A stretch of 64,000 bases of DNA, from NCBI RefSeq assembly GCF_007558815.1, contig NZ_VLTJ01000029.1, forward strand, positions 248,001 through 312,000, written 5' to 3'. The DNA comes from Verticiella sediminum. Lineage in GTDB: Bacteria > Pseudomonadota > Gammaproteobacteria > Burkholderiales > Burkholderiaceae_B. The notes under the pieces are model-generated. The model searched no databases. It was not told the origin of the DNA and saw only the letters and a program-made list of their open reading frames with translations. Below are positions 1 to 8,942 of this stretch, piece after piece (position 1 is the first letter of the stretch; each line of letters opens with the position of its first letter). The position numbers and the translations under genes were made by a program.

Positions 1-1
1 G

Positions 2-838
2 CTCACTGCCGCGGCCGCCAGCCTGCACCTCACCCAGTCCGCCTTGAGCCACACGGTGCGCAAGCTGGAAGACCAGCTCGGCGTACCGATCTGGCATCGC
101 GAAGGCCGCAGTCTGCGTCCCACCCAGGCCGGCCAGTACCTCCTGGCCGTCGCCAAGCGCCTGCTGCCGCAGCTCGATCAGGCCGAGGAGCGCCTGCGCC
201 AGTTCGCGCGTGGCGAGCGGGGCACGCTGCGCATCGGCATGGAGTGCCACCCGTGCTATCAGTGGCTGCTCAAGATCGTCTCGCCCTACCTCGCCGAGTG
301 GCCCATGGTGGACGTGGACGTCAAGCAGAAATTCCAGTTCGGCGGCATCGGCGCGCTCTTCGCGCACGAGATCGACATGCTGGTCACGCCGGACCCCCTG
401 TACAAGCCGGGCCTGCGCTTCGAGCCGGTGTTCGACTACGAGCAGGTCCTGGTGGTGAGCCTGGCCCACCCGCTGCGCACGGCCGACCACGTCGAGCCGC
501 ATCAGCTCTCGGACGAGACGCTCATCACCTACCCGGTCAGCACCGACCGCCTCGATGTGTACACACGCTTTCTGACGCCGGCGGGCGTCAGCCCGCGCCG
601 CCACAAGCCCATCGAGACCACCGACATCATGCTGCAGATGGTGGCCAGCGGGCGCGGCGTGGCGGCCCTGCCGCGCTGGCTGGTCGAAGAGAACGCCGAG
701 CGCTTCGGCGTGGTGCCGGTCAAGCTCGGCCCGACCGGCGTGGACAAGCAGATATTCCTGGGCTTTCGGGAAGCGGAAGCCGACATCGACTACCTGGGGG
801 CCTTCGTCGAACTGGCGCGGGCGCGGCGGGACGCCTGA
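2..838 (+). CDS. MetR-like LysR-family transcriptional regulator (5' end outside window)
   Basis: The frame is open from base 2, so the gene begins before the window. The visible N-terminus is the second half of a LysR winged helix-turn-helix (LHLTQSALSHTVRKLE). The effector domain carries features of MetR, the methionine-biosynthesis activator that responds to homocysteine: an ECHPCYQWL stretch at the start of the domain, a FDYE segment, and a YPV...DRLDVYTRFLTPAGV region. The C-terminus is complete and ends in TGA. Methionine regulation is inferred from these family resemblances; no met gene is visible next to it and the divergent neighbour lies outside the window. The next gene on this strand starts about 200 bases downstream, so co-transcription is uncertain. 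Confidence 0.85.
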   Translation, partial: LTAAAASLHLTQSALSHTVRKLEDQLGVPIWHREGRSLRPTQAGQYLLAVAKRLLPQLDQAEERLRQFARGERGTLRIGMECHPCYQWLLKIVSPYLAEWPMVDVDVKQKFQFGGIGALFAHEIDMLVTPDPLYKPGLRFEPVFDYEQVLVVSLAHPLRTADHVEPHQLSDETLITYPVSTDRLDVYTRFLTPAGVSPRRHKPIETTDIMLQMVASGRGVAALPRWLVEENAERFGVVPVKLGPTGVDKQIFLGFREAEADIDYLGAFVELARARRDA

Positions 839-1042
839 ATCCGCTGCGCAGCCGCACCCTGCGGCGCGGGCCAGCGCACCGACCCGGCGGGAACCCCGCT
901 TGCTATTCGCCGCCCCGCCGCCCGGCTCTACACTGTCGGGCCGAACGGTTCGCCCGCACGTCGCCCGCGAGCCCGATCCGCTCGACGACAACAAGAACGT
1001 GCGTGTCACGGCGGTGAGACGCCACGCAGGAACGCTTCAGGC

Positions 1043-2818
1043 ATGACAACAGACATCGTGGTGGTTCTCGGCATCGCCCTCGCGGCGATCCTGCTGTTCG
1101 CAACGGAAAAGCTCAGGATGGACGCAGTGGCCCTGCTGGTGCTCGCCAGCCTGGCCATCACTGGGCTGGTCACGCCGGGCGAGGCGGTCAGCGGATTCAG
1201 CAACTCGGCCACCATCACGGTGGCCGCCATGTTCGTGCTCGCCGCGGGGCTGCAGAACAGCGGCGCGCTCACCGGCATCGGCCGCCTCCTGGGCAAGGCC
1301 AGGTCGCCGTTCCTGTTCCTGCTCACCCTGTTCCTGATCCTCGCCGTGGTCGCGCCCTTCGTGAACAACACCGCGGTGGTCGCCGTGTTCATGCCGCTGG
1401 TCATCGCGGCCACGGCCAGCGTGGGCATGCCCGCCTCCAAGGCCCTGATCCCGCTGTCCTACGTCTCCCAGATGGCGGGCGTGTGCACCCTTGTCGGCAC
1501 CTCGACCAACCTGCTGGTCAACGGCATCGCCCGGGACCTGGGCCATCCGGGCTTCGGCATGTTCGAGTTCACGCCCCTGGGCGTGATCTGCATGGTGGTG
1601 GGTTGCCTGTACCTGCTCACCATCGGCCGCTGGCTGCTGCCCGACACCAAGGCCTCGGAACTCGCGGACAGCCAGGAGATCGGCAAGTACGTCACGGAGC
1701 TGCGCGTCATGCCCGACGCCAAGCTGCTCGGCCAGACCGTGGGCGAGGCCAAGCTCGGCGAGGAGTACGGCGTGTTCGTGCTCGAGCTGATGCGTGGCGA
1801 CGAGGAAGTCTGGTCGCCACGCTCGCAAGTCCTCGAGGAAGGCGACGTGCTGCTCGCGCGCGGCGAGTGGTCCAAGCTGGAAGAACTCTGCAAGAGCCAG
1901 GGGCTGGAGCTCAACGCGCGCACCAAGCTCAAGCACCGCAGGAACAAGGACGACGAGGACGTGCCGCAGGTGCTGACCGAGGTCATGATCGCCCCGCGCT
2001 CGCGGGCGTCGGGCAGCACGCTCGCCACGCTGGACCGCCGCTGGCAGCACGACGCCACGGTGCTGGCCATCCATCGCCGCGGCCAGATCCTGCGCGAAAA
2101 GCTCAAGGACGTGCGCCTGATGGTCGGCGACGTGCTGCTGATGACCACGTCGGAGACCGAGATGCCGGCCCTGCGCAAGGACGCCAACGTCATCGTGCTG
2201 TCCGAGCGCAACGACGACCCGCCCAAAGGCTGGCGCGCCCCGTTCGCGCTGGTCACCATGGTGCTGGTGATCGGCATCTCCGCCATCGGCTGGCTGCCGA
2301 TCTCGATCACCGCGCTGGCCGGGGCCGTCGCCATGACGCTGGCCGGCTGCCTGGACGCCGACGACGTCTACGACGCCATCGACTGGCGCATCATCATCCT
2401 GCTGGCCGGCCTGCTGCCGCTGGGCGTGGCCATGAGCCAGACCGGCGCGGCCGGGTTCATCGTCGAGAACACCATCGGCCTGGTCGCCTCGCACGGGCCG
2501 CTGGTGGTGCTCGCCGTGCTGTACCTCATGGCCCTGCTCTTGACCGAATTCATGAGCAACGCCGCGGCGGCCGTGCTGCTCACGCCGATCGGCATGTCCA
2601 CCGCCAACATGCTGGACGTGAACCCCACGCCCTTCCTGATCGCCGTCACCTTCGCCGCCTCGACCAGCTTCTCCACCCCGGTCGGCTACCAGACCAACAC
2701 CATGGTCTACAGCGCCGGCGGCTATCGCTTCGTGGACTTCATCAAGGTCGGCCTGCCCCTGAACCTGATCTTCTGGGTGCTGGGCGTGATCTTCATTCCC
2801 ATCCTGTGGCCGTTCTGA
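1043..2818 (+). CDS. SLC13/DASS-type anion permease with two TrkA-C (RCK_C) domains
   Basis: Inner-membrane permease of 591 residues. The N-terminal hydrophobic half (to about residue 200) contains the NNTAVVAVFMP re-entrant type motif. A soluble middle (about 210-390) holds two TrkA-C/RCK_C-like modules rich in Gly-Asp-Val-Leu turns (EEGDVLLARG, MVGDVLLM). The C-terminal membrane half carries the matching NAAAAVLLTPIGM motif. This is the layout of bacterial sodium:sulfate/dicarboxylate symporters that are gated through RCK_C domains. Substrate (sulfate, dicarboxylate or another anion) cannot be read from sequence. It faces the convergent enolase-superfamily gene and stands alone on its strand. 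The ATG at 1043 follows a CAGGAA purine stretch. Confidence 0.88.
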   Translation: MTTDIVVVLGIALAAILLFATEKLRMDAVALLVLASLAITGLVTPGEAVSGFSNSATITVAAMFVLAAGLQNSGALTGIGRLLGKARSPFLFLLTLFLILAVVAPFVNNTAVVAVFMPLVIAATASVGMPASKALIPLSYVSQMAGVCTLVGTSTNLLVNGIARDLGHPGFGMFEFTPLGVICMVVGCLYLLTIGRWLLPDTKASELADSQEIGKYVTELRVMPDAKLLGQTVGEAKLGEEYGVFVLELMRGDEEVWSPRSQVLEEGDVLLARGEWSKLEELCKSQGLELNARTKLKHRRNKDDEDVPQVLTEVMIAPRSRASGSTLATLDRRWQHDATVLAIHRRGQILREKLKDVRLMVGDVLLMTTSETEMPALRKDANVIVLSERNDDPPKGWRAPFALVTMVLVIGISAIGWLPISITALAGAVAMTLAGCLDADDVYDAIDWRIIILLAGLLPLGVAMSQTGAAGFIVENTIGLVASHGPLVVLAVLYLMALLLTEFMSNAAAAVLLTPIGMSTANMLDVNPTPFLIAVTFAASTSFSTPVGYQTNTMVYSAGGYRFVDFIKVGLPLNLIFWVLGVIFIPILWPF

Positions 2819-2820
2819 GC

Positions 2821-2841
2821 GGCGCGCGCCGGCGGCGCGCC
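2821..2841. terminator. GC-only hairpin between convergent genes
   Basis: GGCGCGC, a seven-base loop, then GCGCGCC forms a perfect seven-pair stem exactly between the stop codon of the permease and the stop codon of the convergent racemase-family gene. There is no T-tract on either side, so intrinsic termination is only a guess from position and symmetry. Confidence 0.35.
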
Positions 2842-2845
2842 CGCC

Positions 2846-3952
2846 TCATGCCGGCTTGACCCGGTAGTCGCGCAGCACATCGCCATCGGGCTGCAGGCCG
2901 AGCCCCGGGCCGGGCGGCAGCGCGAACGCGCCGTCCTGGACGTCCAGGGCGCCGCCGTACAGCGACGCCTCCGGACCGACGACGAAATGCTCGATGCTCA
3001 TGCGCGGCGCCGCCGGCTGTGCGGCGATGAGGTGCAGCGTGGCGAGAAAGCCCGGCCCGAAGTAGGTGGAGTGCGGCGCCAGCGAAGCGCCGTACGCCTC
3101 CGTCAGCGCCGCCACCTTGCGGAACTCCGTGATGCCTCCCACCTTGGCCACGCTGGGCTGGACGTAGGTCGCGGCGCCGGCGGCCAGGATCTTCTGGAAC
3201 TCATGGACGGTGCACGCGTTCTCGCCGATGGCGATCGGGATGCCGCTCTCCTGGCGCAGGTCGCGCAAGGCATCGAACGACTCCGGCGGATAGATCGGCT
3301 CCTCGAGCCAGCGAATGTCGTAGGCCTTCAGGGCATGCGCCAGTCGACTCGCCTCGGCGGGCGTCCAATGGCAGTTGGTGTCGACCATCAACGGGATCTC
3401 CGAGCCCACGACGCCTCTGACGGCACCCACGTCCACCGACCCGCGCGTGTGCACCTTCATCGACTTGTAGCCCGCCGACACGGCGGCCCGGGCGGCTTCG
3501 GCGACCCGATCCGGATCGTCGAAGCGGAACAGGCTCGCATACGCATCGATCGTGCTCGCGTTCGCGCCGCCCAGCAGCTCGACCAGGGATAGCCCCGCGC
3601 GCCGGCCCGCCATGTCCCAGAGCGCGATGTCGACGCCGGACAAGGCGAAGTTGACCACCCCGTAGCGGCCGTAGATGTGCAGCACTTTCTGCACGTCATG
3701 CATCAGGCCGGTGATCCGGCGCGCATCCTGGCCGATCAGCAGCGGCGCGATCATCTGCTCGATGGCCGCCTTGACCGGCACCTGGCAGGCGTAGGAAAAG
3801 GCCTCGCCCCAGCCGACGCACCCGTCCTCGGTCTCGATCCGCACCAGCAGTATCTCGAGCGCTCCGAAATCCTTGCCGCGCCACGCGGGCAGCCGGCTGC
3901 GCACCTCGAACGGGATCGAGAGCGGTATGGCTTGGACGCTGCGGATCTTCAT
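2846..3952 (-). CDS. Enolase-superfamily enzyme, mandelate racemase/muconate lactonizing family (paralogue 1)
   Basis: 368 residues from the ATG at 3952 (MKIRSVQAIP); a longer frame upstream looks untranslated because the family starts here. It has an N-terminal capping domain and a TIM barrel with all three Mg ligands: D191 (MVDTN), E217 (RWLEEP) and E244 (IGENAC). The barrel strand-2 motif is K166-V-H168 instead of the usual K-x-K. The general-base His is probably H294 (LAPHS). The Asp that pairs with it in mandelate racemase (D270) aligns with S267 (VQPSVAKVGG). The enzyme should abstract an alpha-proton from a carboxylate substrate, but reaction and substrate are unknown. It is divergent from the AsnC regulator and has a close paralogue at 4633-5742, suggesting a two-step or two-substrate pathway fed by the adjacent ABC importer. 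Confidence 0.85.
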   Translation of the reverse strand: MKIRSVQAIPLSIPFEVRSRLPAWRGKDFGALEILLVRIETEDGCVGWGEAFSYACQVPVKAAIEQMIAPLLIGQDARRITGLMHDVQKVLHIYGRYGVVNFALSGVDIALWDMAGRRAGLSLVELLGGANASTIDAYASLFRFDDPDRVAEAARAAVSAGYKSMKVHTRGSVDVGAVRGVVGSEIPLMVDTNCHWTPAEASRLAHALKAYDIRWLEEPIYPPESFDALRDLRQESGIPIAIGENACTVHEFQKILAAGAATYVQPSVAKVGGITEFRKVAALTEAYGASLAPHSTYFGPGFLATLHLIAAQPAAPRMSIEHFVVGPEASLYGGALDVQDGAFALPPGPGLGLQPDGDVLRDYRVKPA

Positions 3953-3991
3953 GGAAGTGCTCCGATGGCCGGCACGCGGCAAGGTTCACGA

Positions 3992-4003
3992 AAGAAAATT
4001 CTT
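3992..4003. promoter_or_regulatory. Small inverted repeat between racemase-family gene and AsnC regulator
   Basis: AAGAA-AA-TTCTT lies in the only AT-rich part of the divergent interval between the minus-strand enolase-family gene and the plus-strand AsnC/Lrp gene. Lrp-type regulators bind AT-rich imperfect palindromes, so this is a candidate site, on weak evidence: short arms and a single copy. Confidence 0.25.
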
Positions 4004-4130
4004 GTCTTCGACGCGATCTTAAGCGAATGAATGGTTCTGATCCGCACGAAACGCAGGCCGGGATTGCCTAGCGTGGCCGAAAACCAGAGAATGCCCATCC
4101 AAGGCACTCTCTTGCCGCAAGCACAACGCC

Positions 4131-4628
4131 ATGACACCACCGCGCACGCCCAACGCCTCGCCGCCGGAAACCCTCGACAAATACGAACTGGCGATCCTGG
4201 AAATCCTCCAGCAGGACGCCAGGGCCGGCGTGCAGGAGATCGCCGACCAGATCGGCCTGTCGGTCTCGCCCACCTGGCGCCGCATCCGCGCGCTCGAGGA
4301 GCGCGGCTACATCGAGAACTACATTGCCGTGCTCGACGTGGAAAAGCTCGGCTTCAAGCAATGCGTCTTCGCTCACGTCACCCTCGCCAAGCACGACCGC
4401 GCCGCGGTACGGCAGTTCGAGCAGACGATCGAGCGCCGCAGCGAGGTGCTGGAGTGCTTTTCCATGACCGGCGACGCCGACTACCTGCTGCGCGTCATCG
4501 TGCGCGAGACTCCCGACTACGAGCAGTTCCTGCAGGAGGCCGTGTATTCCTGCCCGGCCGTGCAGAGCGTTCGCTCGAACTTCGCTTTGCGCAAGATGAA
4601 ATTCACCCTGCGCGTACCCTTCGAATGA
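4131..4628 (+). CDS. Lrp/AsnC-family transcriptional regulator
   Basis: 165 residues. Residues from about 15 to 65 form the Lrp-type helix-turn-helix (LDKYELAILEILQQDA, then VQEIADQIGLS and a WRRIRALEERGYI recognition/wing segment). The C-terminal half is the RAM/AsnC effector-binding domain (LGFKQCVFAHVTL, SMTGDADYLLRVIV). Lrp/AsnC proteins sense amino acids and act as octamers. Position supports a local role: it sits between two enolase-superfamily paralogues, divergent from one and convergent with the other (stops four bases apart), with a polar amino-acid ABC operon next door. The likely inducer is therefore the imported substrate, which is inference. Confidence 0.9.
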   Translation: MTPPRTPNASPPETLDKYELAILEILQQDARAGVQEIADQIGLSVSPTWRRIRALEERGYIENYIAVLDVEKLGFKQCVFAHVTLAKHDRAAVRQFEQTIERRSEVLECFSMTGDADYLLRVIVRETPDYEQFLQEAVYSCPAVQSVRSNFALRKMKFTLRVPFE

Positions 4629-4632
4629 GCCT

Positions 4633-5742
4633 TCAGGCCGTGGCCGGTTCGACGCGATAGTCGCGCAGGAACGCCGCCGAGGGCTCCAGGCCCAGGCCCG
4701 GCGAGCGGGGCAGCGCGAACGCGCCGTTCACCGGCACCAGGGCATCGCCGTAGGGAAAGGCTTCCACGCCCGCCATGAAGAACTCGATGCAGCCCCAGCG
4801 CGCGGGATAGGCCGCCATCAGGTGCAAGGTGGCCAGCAGGCCCGGCCCGTAGTAGGGCGAATGGGGCGCCAGCGTCGCGCCGTAGACTTCGGCGAGAGTG
4901 GCCACCTTGCGGAACTCGCTGATTCCGCCCACCTTGATGACGCTGGGCTGCACGAACCGCGCGGCCTGGGCGCGCAGGATCTTCTGGAAGTCGTACGCCG
5001 TGCAGGCATTCTCGCCGATCGCCAACGCCTGGCCGGTGCGCCGCTGCAGTTCCGCCAGCGTTTCGAAATCCTCGGGCGGGTACAGCGGCTCTTCCACCCA
5101 GCGGATGTCATACCCCTGCAACTGCCGCAGATATTCCGCGGCCTCGCCCGGCAGCCAGGCGCAATTGGTGTCCATCATGACCGGCACGGCGGCGTCCAGG
5201 GCCTGGCGCACCGCGACGACGTCGGCCACGCCGCGCGTATGCACCTTGACCGCGCCGTAGCCCTCGGCCACGGCGGCCTGCGCCGCCGCCGCCGCGCTGT
5301 CCGGATCGTCGTAGCGGAACAGGCTGGCGTAGGCGGGCAGACTGTCCACCGACGCCGCGCCGAACAGTTCGCACAGGGGAACGCCGGCGCGCCGCGCCGC
5401 GATGTCCCACAATGCAATGTCCAGCCCCGACAACGCATAGTTCACCACGCCCGAGCGGCCGTACAGGTGCATGACGCGCTGGATCTCGTAGAGCAGCCCG
5501 GCGATGTCGCGGGCATCGCGCCCGATCGCGATCGGGGCGATCATCTCTTGTAGCGCCGTGCGCACGGCGGCCTGGCAGTTGTAGGCGAAGCTCTCGCCCC
5601 AGCCGACCAGTCCGTCCTCGGTCTCGACCCGGACCAGCAGCAGCTCCAGCGCCCCATAGTCGCGCCCGCGCCAGGCGTGCCCCTTGGCGCGGAAGGTGAA
5701 GGGAGCCGCGAGGGGAATGGCTTCGATCTTGGCGATTTTCAT
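4633..5742 (-). CDS. Enolase-superfamily enzyme, mandelate racemase/muconate lactonizing family (paralogue 2)
   Basis: 369 residues, a clear paralogue of the gene at 2846-3952 with the same residue numbering through the barrel: K166-V-H168, D191, E217, E244, S267 (FVQPSVIKVGG) and H294 (LAPHS). Mg ligands are intact, the strand-2 motif is K-x-H and the Asp of the usual His-Asp dyad is again Ser, so the change predates the duplication and is not random decay. It is the last gene of the ABC-transporter operon, starting 24 bases after the ATPase stop, which ties it to metabolism of the imported compound. Epimerase, dehydratase or cycloisomerase activity cannot be decided from sequence. Confidence 0.86.
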   Translation of the reverse strand: MKIAKIEAIPLAAPFTFRAKGHAWRGRDYGALELLLVRVETEDGLVGWGESFAYNCQAAVRTALQEMIAPIAIGRDARDIAGLLYEIQRVMHLYGRSGVVNYALSGLDIALWDIAARRAGVPLCELFGAASVDSLPAYASLFRYDDPDSAAAAAQAAVAEGYGAVKVHTRGVADVVAVRQALDAAVPVMMDTNCAWLPGEAAEYLRQLQGYDIRWVEEPLYPPEDFETLAELQRRTGQALAIGENACTAYDFQKILRAQAARFVQPSVIKVGGISEFRKVATLAEVYGATLAPHSPYYGPGLLATLHLMAAYPARWGCIEFFMAGVEAFPYGDALVPVNGAFALPRSPGLGLEPSAAFLRDYRVEPATA

Positions 5743-5766
5743 GGGTCTGCTCGGGTGGGACGGATT

Positions 5767-6597
5767 TCAAAGAATGGATTGCAGGAACGTGCGCGTCCTG
5801 GGGTTCTGCGGATGGGCCAGCAGCTCGCGCGCGGGCCCCTGCTCGACGATGCTGCCCTGGTCCATGAAGACGACGCGGTCGCCGGCCTCCCTGGCGAAGC
5901 CGATCTCGTGCGTGACCACCACCATGGTCATGCCCGACGCCGCCAGCCGCTTCATCTGCTCCAAGATCTCCTGGATGATTTCCGGGTCCAGCGCCGATGT
6001 GGCTTCGTCAAAGAGCATGACGTCCGGGCGCATGGCCATCGCGCGCGCGATGGCCACCCGCTGCTTCTGGCCGCCGGATAGCTGCCCCGGGTAGGCATCG
6101 GCCTTGTGCGCCATGCCGACGGCGGCCAGCTCGGCCATCGCCCGCTCGCGCGCCTCGGCGCGCGGCAGGCCGAGCACGCGCATGGGCGCGAGCTGCACGT
6201 TCTGCAGCGCCGTGCGGTGGGGAAAGAGGTTGAAATGCTGGAAGACCATGCCGATGCGCCGGCGCAGCCTGCCCAGGTGCGGCAGCGCACGCTGGCCGCC
6301 TTCCCCCTGGATGAGCGCCTCACCGTCGAAGACGATGCTGCCCCGGTCGGGCACCGTGAGCAGGTTCATGCAGCGCAGCAGGGTGCTCTTGCCCGAGCCG
6401 CTGGGCCCGATGATCACCACGACCTCGCCGCGGCCCACGTCGAGCGACACGTCGCGCAGCACGTGCAAGGGCGCCGGCACAGGCCGGAACATGCCGGGCC
6501 TCCTGGCCGCGAACCATTTCTCGATCCCCGCGAGCTGGAGGATGTTCTGTCGCGCGTTCATGGGGTTCGTCATGGCGTTCGGATTGTGCGTGCTCAT
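5767..6597 (-). CDS. Polar amino-acid ABC transporter ATP-binding protein (GlnQ/HisP type)
   Basis: 276 residues. Walker A is at 64-71 (GPSGSGKS), Q-loop Gln at 120, signature LSGGQ at 173-177 and Walker B with the catalytic Glu at 193-198 (VMLFDE), followed by the D-loop (SALD) and a switch His in VVVTHE. Length and the MNLL...PHRTA region are typical of the polar amino-acid importer ATPases. Roughly 14 extra residues around position 35 (MFRPVPAP) separate the N-terminal strand from the usual start. The start codon follows the upstream permease stop by one base, so translation is probably coupled. It energises the two permeases encoded just upstream. Confidence 0.93.
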   Translation of the reverse strand: MSTHNPNAMTNPMNARQNILQLAGIEKWFAARRPGMFRPVPAPLHVLRDVSLDVGRGEVVVIIGPSGSGKSTLLRCMNLLTVPDRGSIVFDGEALIQGEGGQRALPHLGRLRRRIGMVFQHFNLFPHRTALQNVQLAPMRVLGLPRAEARERAMAELAAVGMAHKADAYPGQLSGGQKQRVAIARAMAMRPDVMLFDEATSALDPEIIQEILEQMKRLAASGMTMVVVTHEIGFAREAGDRVVFMDQGSIVEQGPARELLAHPQNPRTRTFLQSIL

Positions 6598-6598
6598 C

Positions 6599-7267
6599 TC
6601 AGTGCGCCTGCCGCGATAGCCTGCGTTCGAGCAGACGGCCCAGACGCGACACGGCGATCACGAGGGCAAGATAGACCAGCGCTGCCGTCGTATAGAACTC
6701 GAAGGTTCGATGCTCGAGATTCGCCGCGCGGATCGTCTCGGCCATCAGGTCGCTCGCCCCGATCAGGGCCACCACGGCCGAATCCTTCACGATCATGGCG
6801 AACTGGCTGACCAGTTGCGGCACGGCGACCAGCATCGCCTGCGGCAGCACGATCTCGAAGAACGTGCTCACGCGGCCGAGCCCGAGACTGCCCGCGGCCT
6901 CGCGCTGCCCTTTGTCCACGCCCTGGATGGCGGCGCGATACACCTCGGACAGATAGGCGCTGTGCAGCAAGGCGATCGAGATCACGCTGGCCGCGAACGG
7001 CGTCAGGTCCAGCCCGGTGACCATGGTGAGCCCGAAATAGATCCAGATCACGTAGATGTAGATCGAGATCGCCCGGAAGAACTGCGTGTACGCGAACGCG
7101 AGGCTGCGCAGCGGCCACCAGGGCGACATGCGCAGCAGGGCCACCAGCAGCCCGAGCACGAGCGACGCGGCGTACCCCGCGAACGCGATCTGCAGCGTGA
7201 AGACCAGCCCTTTGGCCAGTTGCGGCGCCTGCAGCCACACGGCGTGCCAGTCCATCTCATGGCTCAC
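6599..7267 (-). CDS. Amino-acid ABC transporter permease (HisM/GlnP type)
   Basis: 222 residues with about five membrane segments and the EAA loop region ([21 protein letters not shown]) that docks to the ATPase. The GTG start at 7267 is preferred over an internal ATG at 7255 because AGGAGA lies eight bases before the GTG. It is the second of two membrane subunits; polar amino-acid importers often use such a heterodimer. It lies between the first permease (61 bases upstream) and the ATPase gene, which starts one base after its stop. Confidence 0.9.
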   Translation of the reverse strand: MSHEMDWHAVWLQAPQLAKGLVFTLQIAFAGYAASLVLGLLVALLRMSPWWPLRSLAFAYTQFFRAISIYIYVIWIYFGLTMVTGLDLTPFAASVISIALLHSAYLSEVYRAAIQGVDKGQREAAGSLGLGRVSTFFEIVLPQAMLVAVPQLVSQFAMIVKDSAVVALIGASDLMAETIRAANLEHRTFEFYTTAALVYLALVIAVSRLGRLLERRLSRQAH

Positions 7268-7327
7268 GGGTGTGCTCTCCTGTCGCCACCGTCGGGCGGC
7301 CGGGCGGCGGCGCGGGCTGGCAAGGCT

Positions 7328-7993
7328 TCATGGATACTCCAGCGCGCGCTCGATGGCGAGGAACAGCAGCGAGATCGTGAAGACCATGGCGACGAAGATC
7401 ACGAGCACGGCGGTGAAGGCCTCGAACGGCGCGAAGTAGTCCATGTTGATGCTCTGCGCCTGGTGCATCAGGTCGGGGACGGCGATGACGCCCATGAGGG
7501 TGGCCGTCTTGAGTGTTCCGACCATGACGTTGCCCAGCGGCGCGACCACGCGGCGCATGCACTGCGGGAGGATGACCTCGCGGTAGACGGCGTAACGGCG
7601 CAGGCCTAGCGATTCGGCGGCTTCGAACTGCCCCCGATCCACCGCATCCAGGGCGGAGCGGAATATCTCGGACGCATAGCCGGCACTCGTGAACGCGAGC
7701 ACGATCAGGATGCTCTCGAACGGCGAGAACGCCACGCCCGCGAGCTGCGATACGCCGAAATGCACCCAGAGCAGCATCACGTAGGGCGGGATGCCGCGCG
7801 CTGTCTCGACGAGCGCGGTGCCCGTTCCCGCTAGGAGCCGCACGCCGCTGCGCCGCATCAGCGCGAAGACCAGACCGAACGCGCATGCCAGCACGAAGCC
7901 CACCACGCTCACCCAGAGATCCAGCCACGCGCCCGCCAGCAGCGCAGGCCAGTAATCGTCAAGGATGCTCCACTGGAAGTTGTACGAGCCCAT
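7328..7993 (-). CDS. Amino-acid ABC transporter permease (HisQ/GlnP type)
   Basis: 221 residues with five to six hydrophobic segments and an EAA motif (QFEAAESLGLRRYAVYREVIL). It shares the fold and loop spacing of the following permease gene. It starts 16 bases after the stop of the solute-binding-protein gene, so the whole set from the binding protein through paralogue 2 reads as one minus-strand operon. The substrate is likely a polar amino acid or derivative by family membership; nothing in the permease defines it further. Confidence 0.9.
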   Translation of the reverse strand: MGSYNFQWSILDDYWPALLAGAWLDLWVSVVGFVLACAFGLVFALMRRSGVRLLAGTGTALVETARGIPPYVMLLWVHFGVSQLAGVAFSPFESILIVLAFTSAGYASEIFRSALDAVDRGQFEAAESLGLRRYAVYREVILPQCMRRVVAPLGNVMVGTLKTATLMGVIAVPDLMHQAQSINMDYFAPFEAFTAVLVIFVAMVFTISLLFLAIERALEYP

Positions 7994-8009
7994 GCCCGCC
8001 GCCCGCCCT

Positions 8010-8942
8010 TCAGCCCTGCTTGATTTCCACCGGCTCCCCGCCGGAGCCGACGGAGATCAACGGGATGTTGTACTTGTCCTGCGCCTCGGTGCCGAACCAC
8101 TTCTGCTGCAGCCCGACCATCGTGCGCAGCGCTCCCTGGTAGCGCAGCCAGTTCGTGATGTACGCCCAGAGCTTGAAATCGTCGGCGGCCATGAAGAAGG
8201 TGTTCGGGATGGCGTTGACCGTTTCACCGTGCACGGTGACCTGCGGATACGCCTTCAGCACATTCTGCGCGAACAGCGCGTCCGTGATCAACGCGTCGAC
8301 GCGCCCCGTGCCCACTGCGCTGGTGGCGTCGGTGAGCTGCGGAAAGGTCTGGATCTCGGCCTGGGGAAACAAGGCGCGCAGCGTGGTGGCTTCCGAGGTG
8401 CCTTGCTGGCATGCGACCTTCACGCCCGGCGCGTTGAGTTCGGCCAGCTTGCCGATCGACCTGCCCTCCTTCAGGTAGGCAACGTTCTGCTGGTAGTACG
8501 CAGGAAAACCCGCGAAGGCGCCGCGCAAGGCGCGTCCTGGCAGGATCGTCACGAAGGTGCCGATCATGTCGAACTTGCCGGCGGCCAGCGCGGCGAACGT
8601 CTGGCCGAACGGCATCTCCGTATAGACCGGCTCGACGCCCATGTCGTTCAGGAGCAGCTCGAGGAACTCTATCCCCAGCCCGGCGGGCTTGCCGTTCTCG
8701 TCCTTGAACCGCAGTGGTTTGTTGTTCAGGTCGACGCCTATGCGCGCTTTCTTGGTCCGCGTCCAGACGTCGAGCAGCGACTCCGTGCTGCTCTGCGCGG
8801 CGTGGGCGGGCGCGCTGGCCGCCAGACCGGCGGCGCCCAGCGCGGCCATGCCGCCGGCGGCCCCCAGGAAAGAGCGACGCTGTTCGCGGCGCGAGAGGTC
8901 GGAAGTGCCGGATACGGCGAAATGCTCGGGCAGCTCTTGCAT
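8010..8942 (-). CDS. Amino-acid ABC transporter periplasmic binding protein with Tat-type signal
   Basis: 310 residues from the ATG at 8942 (MQELPEHF). A longer upstream frame exists but would bury the signal sequence. The N-terminus contains RRSFLG followed by an Ala/Gly-rich hydrophobic stretch and an APAHAA cleavage region: a twin-arginine signal, unusual for this family, which mostly uses Sec. The mature part is a periplasmic binding fold type II (family 3 solute-binding protein): IGVDLNNKPLRF, AGLGIEFLELLL, KFDMIGTFVTI. It is first in the operon and should deliver the amino-acid-like ligand to the two permeases. Tat export suggests folding or cofactor loading before export, or simply lineage preference. 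Confidence 0.87.
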   Translation of the reverse strand: MQELPEHFAVSGTSDLSRREQRRSFLGAAGGMAALGAAGLAASAPAHAAQSSTESLLDVWTRTKKARIGVDLNNKPLRFKDENGKPAGLGIEFLELLLNDMGVEPVYTEMPFGQTFAALAAGKFDMIGTFVTILPGRALRGAFAGFPAYYQQNVAYLKEGRSIGKLAELNAPGVKVACQQGTSEATTLRALFPQAEIQTFPQLTDATSAVGTGRVDALITDALFAQNVLKAYPQVTVHGETVNAIPNTFFMAADDFKLWAYITNWLRYQGALRTMVGLQQKWFGTEAQDKYNIPLISVGSGGEPVEIKQG

